NCBI GenBank assembly: GCA_902984215.1
Contig: CADWAF010004250.1
Location: 1-22,634, forward strand
Length of the DNA stretch: 22,634 nucleotides
From: Willaertia magna
Lineage: Eukaryota; Heterolobosea; Eutetramitea; Acrasida; Naegleriidae
Reading direction: 5' to 3'
Shown: in pieces, positions 20,012 through 22,634 of the stretch
Layout of the letters: each line of letters starts with the position of its first letter
Position numbering within the stretch: the stretch's first letter is position 1
Position numbers and translations under genes: made by a program
Notes under the pieces: model-generated
Databases searched by the model: none
Told to the model about the DNA's origin: nothing
The model's input: only the letters and a program-made list of their open reading frames with translations

Positions 20012-20139
20012 CCAATAAAAATCTCACACGTTATATTTTTCCAATAAAAATTCTCACACGTTATATTTTTCCAATAAAAATCTCACACGTTATATTTTTC
20101 CAATAAAAATTCTCACACGTTATATTTTTCCAATAAAAA
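20012..20139 (+). repeat. 29/30-bp tandem repeat, four units plus a partial fifth
   Basis: Units begin with CCAATAAAAA at 20012, 20041, 20071, 20100 and (partial) 20130. Their lengths alternate 29, 30, 29, 30, differing by one T in AAATCTCACACG versus AAATTCTCACACG. Each full unit contains CTCACACGTTATA. The alternation shows a 59-bp dimer that was itself duplicated. There are no unique spacers, so this is a minisatellite and not a CRISPR array. Confidence 0.9.
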
Positions 20140-20326
20140 ATTTTATTGTAAAAATTTTCACAAGTTTATTCATAATTTCTTCATTATTCATTTCTTCCTT
20201 TTCCAATTCAATTTCATCCCTCTAAAACTGATTGTCATTATTGTTACTCTTTTGTAAAGTACTAATAGGATTATTTGTTAAATTTAAATTACTATTAAGT
20301 AGTAATGATTTTTCATTTATTTTTTC
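20120..20326 (-). pseudogene. Broken low-complexity reading frame
   Basis: On the minus strand a frame of 69 codons opens after a TAA at 20329 and reads N/L/K/E-rich, protein-like sequence with 'NNPISTLQKSNNND' and, later, 'RDEIELEKEEMNNEEIMNK'. One TAG (20224-20222) interrupts it, and it ends inside the tandem repeat. No ATG opens the first part and no family is recognisable. It may be a decayed gene end or chance openness; the charged segment looks more coding-like than the surroundings. Confidence 0.3.
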
Positions 20327-20605
20327 TTAATTTTGAAAAACTTAAAAAAAAAAAATTAAAATTTAATTTATATTCAAATCAATACAAACTTAGTTTTTAT
20401 TATTTACTTTAATAAATTTCTAAAAATCTAATTGACAGGTTAACATTTTTAGTAATATTTCTAAAATATACAAAATTAGTAATAAATACATTGTTTAAAA
20501 ATAATTTTAATATTATAAAAAAGCACTTTTAAAATTAATTAATTTACTTTTTTTGCAATCTTAAAAAAAAAACAGAAAGAAATGAAAAGAAAATAAAAAA
20601 TAAAT

Positions 20606-20965
20606 GAAATTAATAACAATTTAATTAATTACAATAACAACAATGTTAATTCTGAAGATTTTTCTACTTTTAATTCATTAATAGATAATAAAAAAGAAAA
20701 AAAACAAGAATAAGAAAGTATAACATTAAAAAATATTGATAAAAAACAATTACAATAATAAGAACAACAACAATTTTATACAAGATACAATTTATTATCA
20801 TAAATTGCCTTAACAACCTCTTTTAACCTTAACTTAACAACCTCTTTTAACCTTAAAAATAATCTTATTAAGAACAAAGACAATGAAAGTAATACACTAT
20901 TATTATTATATGAACAAGAAAATAAAGAAATAAAAAGAAAAAATAAAAAAGAACTAAAAAAATAG
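20606..20965 (+). pseudogene. Decayed Asn/Lys/Gln-rich reading frame with four internal TAA
   Basis: One frame of 119 codons before a terminal TAG reads as continuous low-complexity protein ('NVNSEDFSTFNSLIDNKKE', 'NKDNESNTLLLLYEQENKE'). It is broken only by TAA at 20711, 20756, 20759 and 20801. Two of these sit between Gln codons, as expected if CAA had changed to TAA. It also contains an in-frame 24-bp duplication (20809-20856). No initiating ATG or known domain is seen. Best read as a gene fossil, with chance openness as the alternative. Confidence 0.35.
20809..20856 (+). repeat. Two tandem copies of a 24-bp unit
   Basis: CTTAACAACCTCTTTTAACC followed by TTAA is present at 20809-20832 and again at 20833-20856, identical and adjacent. 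Being a multiple of three, the duplication preserves the frame of the surrounding decayed ORF (eight codons per copy). Confidence 0.85.
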
Positions 20966-21379
20966 TTCATAAACTATTGTTTTGTTTTTTTTATAATTAT
21001 TTATTGTAAATAAAAAAAGGTTTATTTTTTAATTGTCTCATTATATATTTCTATAAATTCATTCAAAATGATTAACAATTAAATATAGAAAAAAAATAAA
21101 TATATAAAATAAATAAATTCAATTTAAATAAATACTTACACTAAAAAGTACTTTCAATAAATACGTAAATAACTTTATAAAATTATTTATTTTTAAATTT
21201 ATTAAATTAAAACAAACTTTAATTTTAAGGTCATTGTCAAATAAATAGTATTTATCAAAATAATATTTACAATATTGAATTGAAATGATATTTAAAAGAT
21301 TATAAAAATTGTTATTTATCAAAAATCAATTTTAACAAAAATAATATTAAAAATAAGTCAATTGATAAAATTTAAGAAA
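20966..21379. other. AT-rich spacer before the zinc-motif gene
   Basis: About 410 bp with no supported gene. A 67-codon minus-strand frame (21322-21119) begins with TTG and not ATG, and is rich in Phe/Tyr/Ile/Asn, as A/T-only DNA produces. It holds a GTAAGT near its end but no recognisable domain, so it is not called. Confidence 0.5.
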
Positions 21380-22634
21380 ATGAAAAACAAACACAGTACT
21401 ATTAATGTTAAAAAACAAGGTGTGAAAAAACGTAACATTAAAAAAGTACCAGTTATTGTTATTTCAGACAGTGACAGTGATTATATTGAGGATAACTCTG
21501 ATAATGATAGTGATTATTTTGAAGAATACAATGAAAGTTATGTGGTTTCAGATGATGAATTAGATGTTATAGAAGAAGTAACTTTAGATAGTTCTAATAA
21601 AAAAAGTACAAATTCTGAAAACAAAGTTTCTACCTCTATCAACAAAAACGGTATTTCAAAAGAACTTTGTAATGAAATAGGAAAAAAAACTGGGTTACCT
21701 TGTAAGAATCTCAAAGATAGATGTCCTCATCATAAAAATAAAAACGAAAATCTTAATGACAACAAAAACGATCAAAAAAAATTAGATTGTAATATAATTG
21801 ATGAAGTAATGAAAAATATTAACAAAAATTATGAAGAAATTAAGAACCATAAAGTAGATTGGGGTAAAATTAAACGTCCATATATTCGATATAAAAAAGC
21901 TGCCTATATTGCTTTATGTAAACATGTTAACAGTAAAATTACAACACCTGAAATAGCTAAGTTATTTAATAAGAAAAATCTGCAACAGTTTATGAGACAA
22001 AACAAAAATTTTATAGAACAATTTTCTCCATATTTTAAAGATGTTCCAAAATTAGAAGAAAAACAAGTTACATGTGGTATTTGTGGAGAAATAGAAAATA
22101 AGTTAAGCTTTTTTAATTTATTATCTGAAAATTATACACTTTATGAAAATGTTGCCTGTAATAAAGAAATAGACTCGCTTAAAATTTGTAGGGGATGCCA
22201 TGAAAAAGTTAAATTATTAAGCACAGAAAAAGAAAGTATTTCAAAAGAATTATGCGGTATGATAGCTAAATCTACTAGAAAACCTTGTAAAGAATTGAAA
22301 GTGCAATACAAAGATCATAAACATTTATATCAAATGATTCAAAAAGAAAATCAAATAACTATAAATAACATAATTAAAAATACAGATTTCAGTAATTTAG
22401 ATGATTTTTTAAGTGCTTTGGGAAGCCAATTTGTAGAATCTGCCGAAGAAAATAAAATAGAAGAGAAAATTATTAAAGTACTAGCAAAGGAAGAAAAGCC
22501 TATGAAAAAAAAAAGATGTATTTAAGGCAGTAGGTATAAAGAGCTATCCTATGCATAAAATATTTCCTCCTTTAGTTACAAAAGAAGAAACAATAGGAAA
22601 TAATAATGATGAATATTATAGATATAACATTGAC
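21380..22634 (+). CDS. Unrecognised nuclear-type protein with paired Cys/His motifs and a SUMO-interaction motif (partial, frameshifted)
   Basis: I do not recognise the family. ATG 21380 opens 381 codons to a TAA at 22523-22525. The N-terminus is Lys-rich, then 'VPVIVISDSDSD' (residues 23-34) is a classical SUMO-interaction motif with acidic Ser-Asp tail, and 'VVSDDELD' follows. Two copies of a Cys/His motif begin 'ISKELC': C97-x10-C108-x6-C115-x-H117-H118, and C292-x10-C303 with His at 313 and 315; the second lacks the third Cys. Between them are a basic helical segment (about 165-215) and C232-x2-C235, C260, C270-x2-C273-H274, likely a zinc ribbon or treble clef. After ten A (22505-22514), the frame one base over stays open from 22515 to the window edge (40 codons) with ordinary protein-like content. 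The gene probably continues and the stop reflects an indel. Confidence 0.6.

Noticed and set aside
20012..20139. CRISPR-like array
   Set aside because: Units are directly adjacent with no unique spacers, and the surroundings are eukaryotic.
20606..20965. Reassigned genetic code with TAA read as Gln
   Set aside because: The clear genes of the window (formin, SDR, RNASEH2B, Brr2, SRPBCC) end normally at TAA with homology ending there, and none has internal TAA. Decay is the simpler explanation.
21119..21322. 67-codon minus-strand frame with a GTAAGT near its end, possible exon
   Set aside because: No ATG start, composition expected from A/T-only DNA, and no convincing partner exon or homology.

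Overview
The window is nuclear DNA from an AT-rich, intron-bearing unicellular eukaryote. Evidence: the Brr2 spliceosomal helicase, RNase H2 subunit B, a Diaphanous-type formin, eight very short GT-AG introns (37-65 nt, seven with donor GTAAGT), and a tRNA-Gly with internal Pol III promoter boxes and a probable intron. CFAP251, a radial-spoke protein, means the organism builds motile cilia or flagella. That argues against Dictyostelium-type amoebae and fits an amoeboflagellate (for example Heterolobosea-like) or another AT-rich flagellated protist or zoosporic lineage. I cannot fix the species. Genes stop at TAA or TGA as in the standard code. Gene-free DNA is extremely AT-rich, while coding DNA is clearly richer in G and C.

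Layout. 277-4376 (+): a two-exon formin whose FH1 region is an array of 18 PPG units. 4377-5652: gene-free AT-rich DNA. 5653-6468 (-): a short-chain dehydrogenase/reductase with a bacterial-looking C-terminus. 6638-7042 (-): a small amphipathic-helix protein, divergent from 7244-8302 (+), RNase H2 subunit B in three exons with a C-terminal PCNA-binding motif. 8357-8441 (+): tRNA-Gly. Then comes a tightly packed minus-strand run: an ARH1-like ADP-ribosylhydrolase fragment (19009-19878), CFAP251 (15697-18964, four exons), Brr2 (9223-15600, no intron) and a small SRPBCC-fold protein (8755-9201). The gaps within this run are only 44, 96 and 21 bp. 19880-21379 is a decayed, repeat-bearing stretch with a 29/30-bp tandem repeat and two broken low-complexity reading frames. 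21380 to the end (+) holds an unrecognised zinc-motif protein whose frame is shifted at a run of ten A and then stays open to the window edge.

The genes are mostly unrelated housekeeping functions: actin assembly, splicing, DNA repair/replication and axoneme. The points most worth a second look are the MYND-finger/ARH1 chimera lacking the N-terminal catalytic half, the zinc-motif/SUMO-interaction-motif protein at the right edge, two GGCGCC E2F-like sites next to start codons, the PPG-type FH1 array, the tRNA-Gly with C at position 33, and the 21-bp spacing between Brr2 and the SRPBCC gene.
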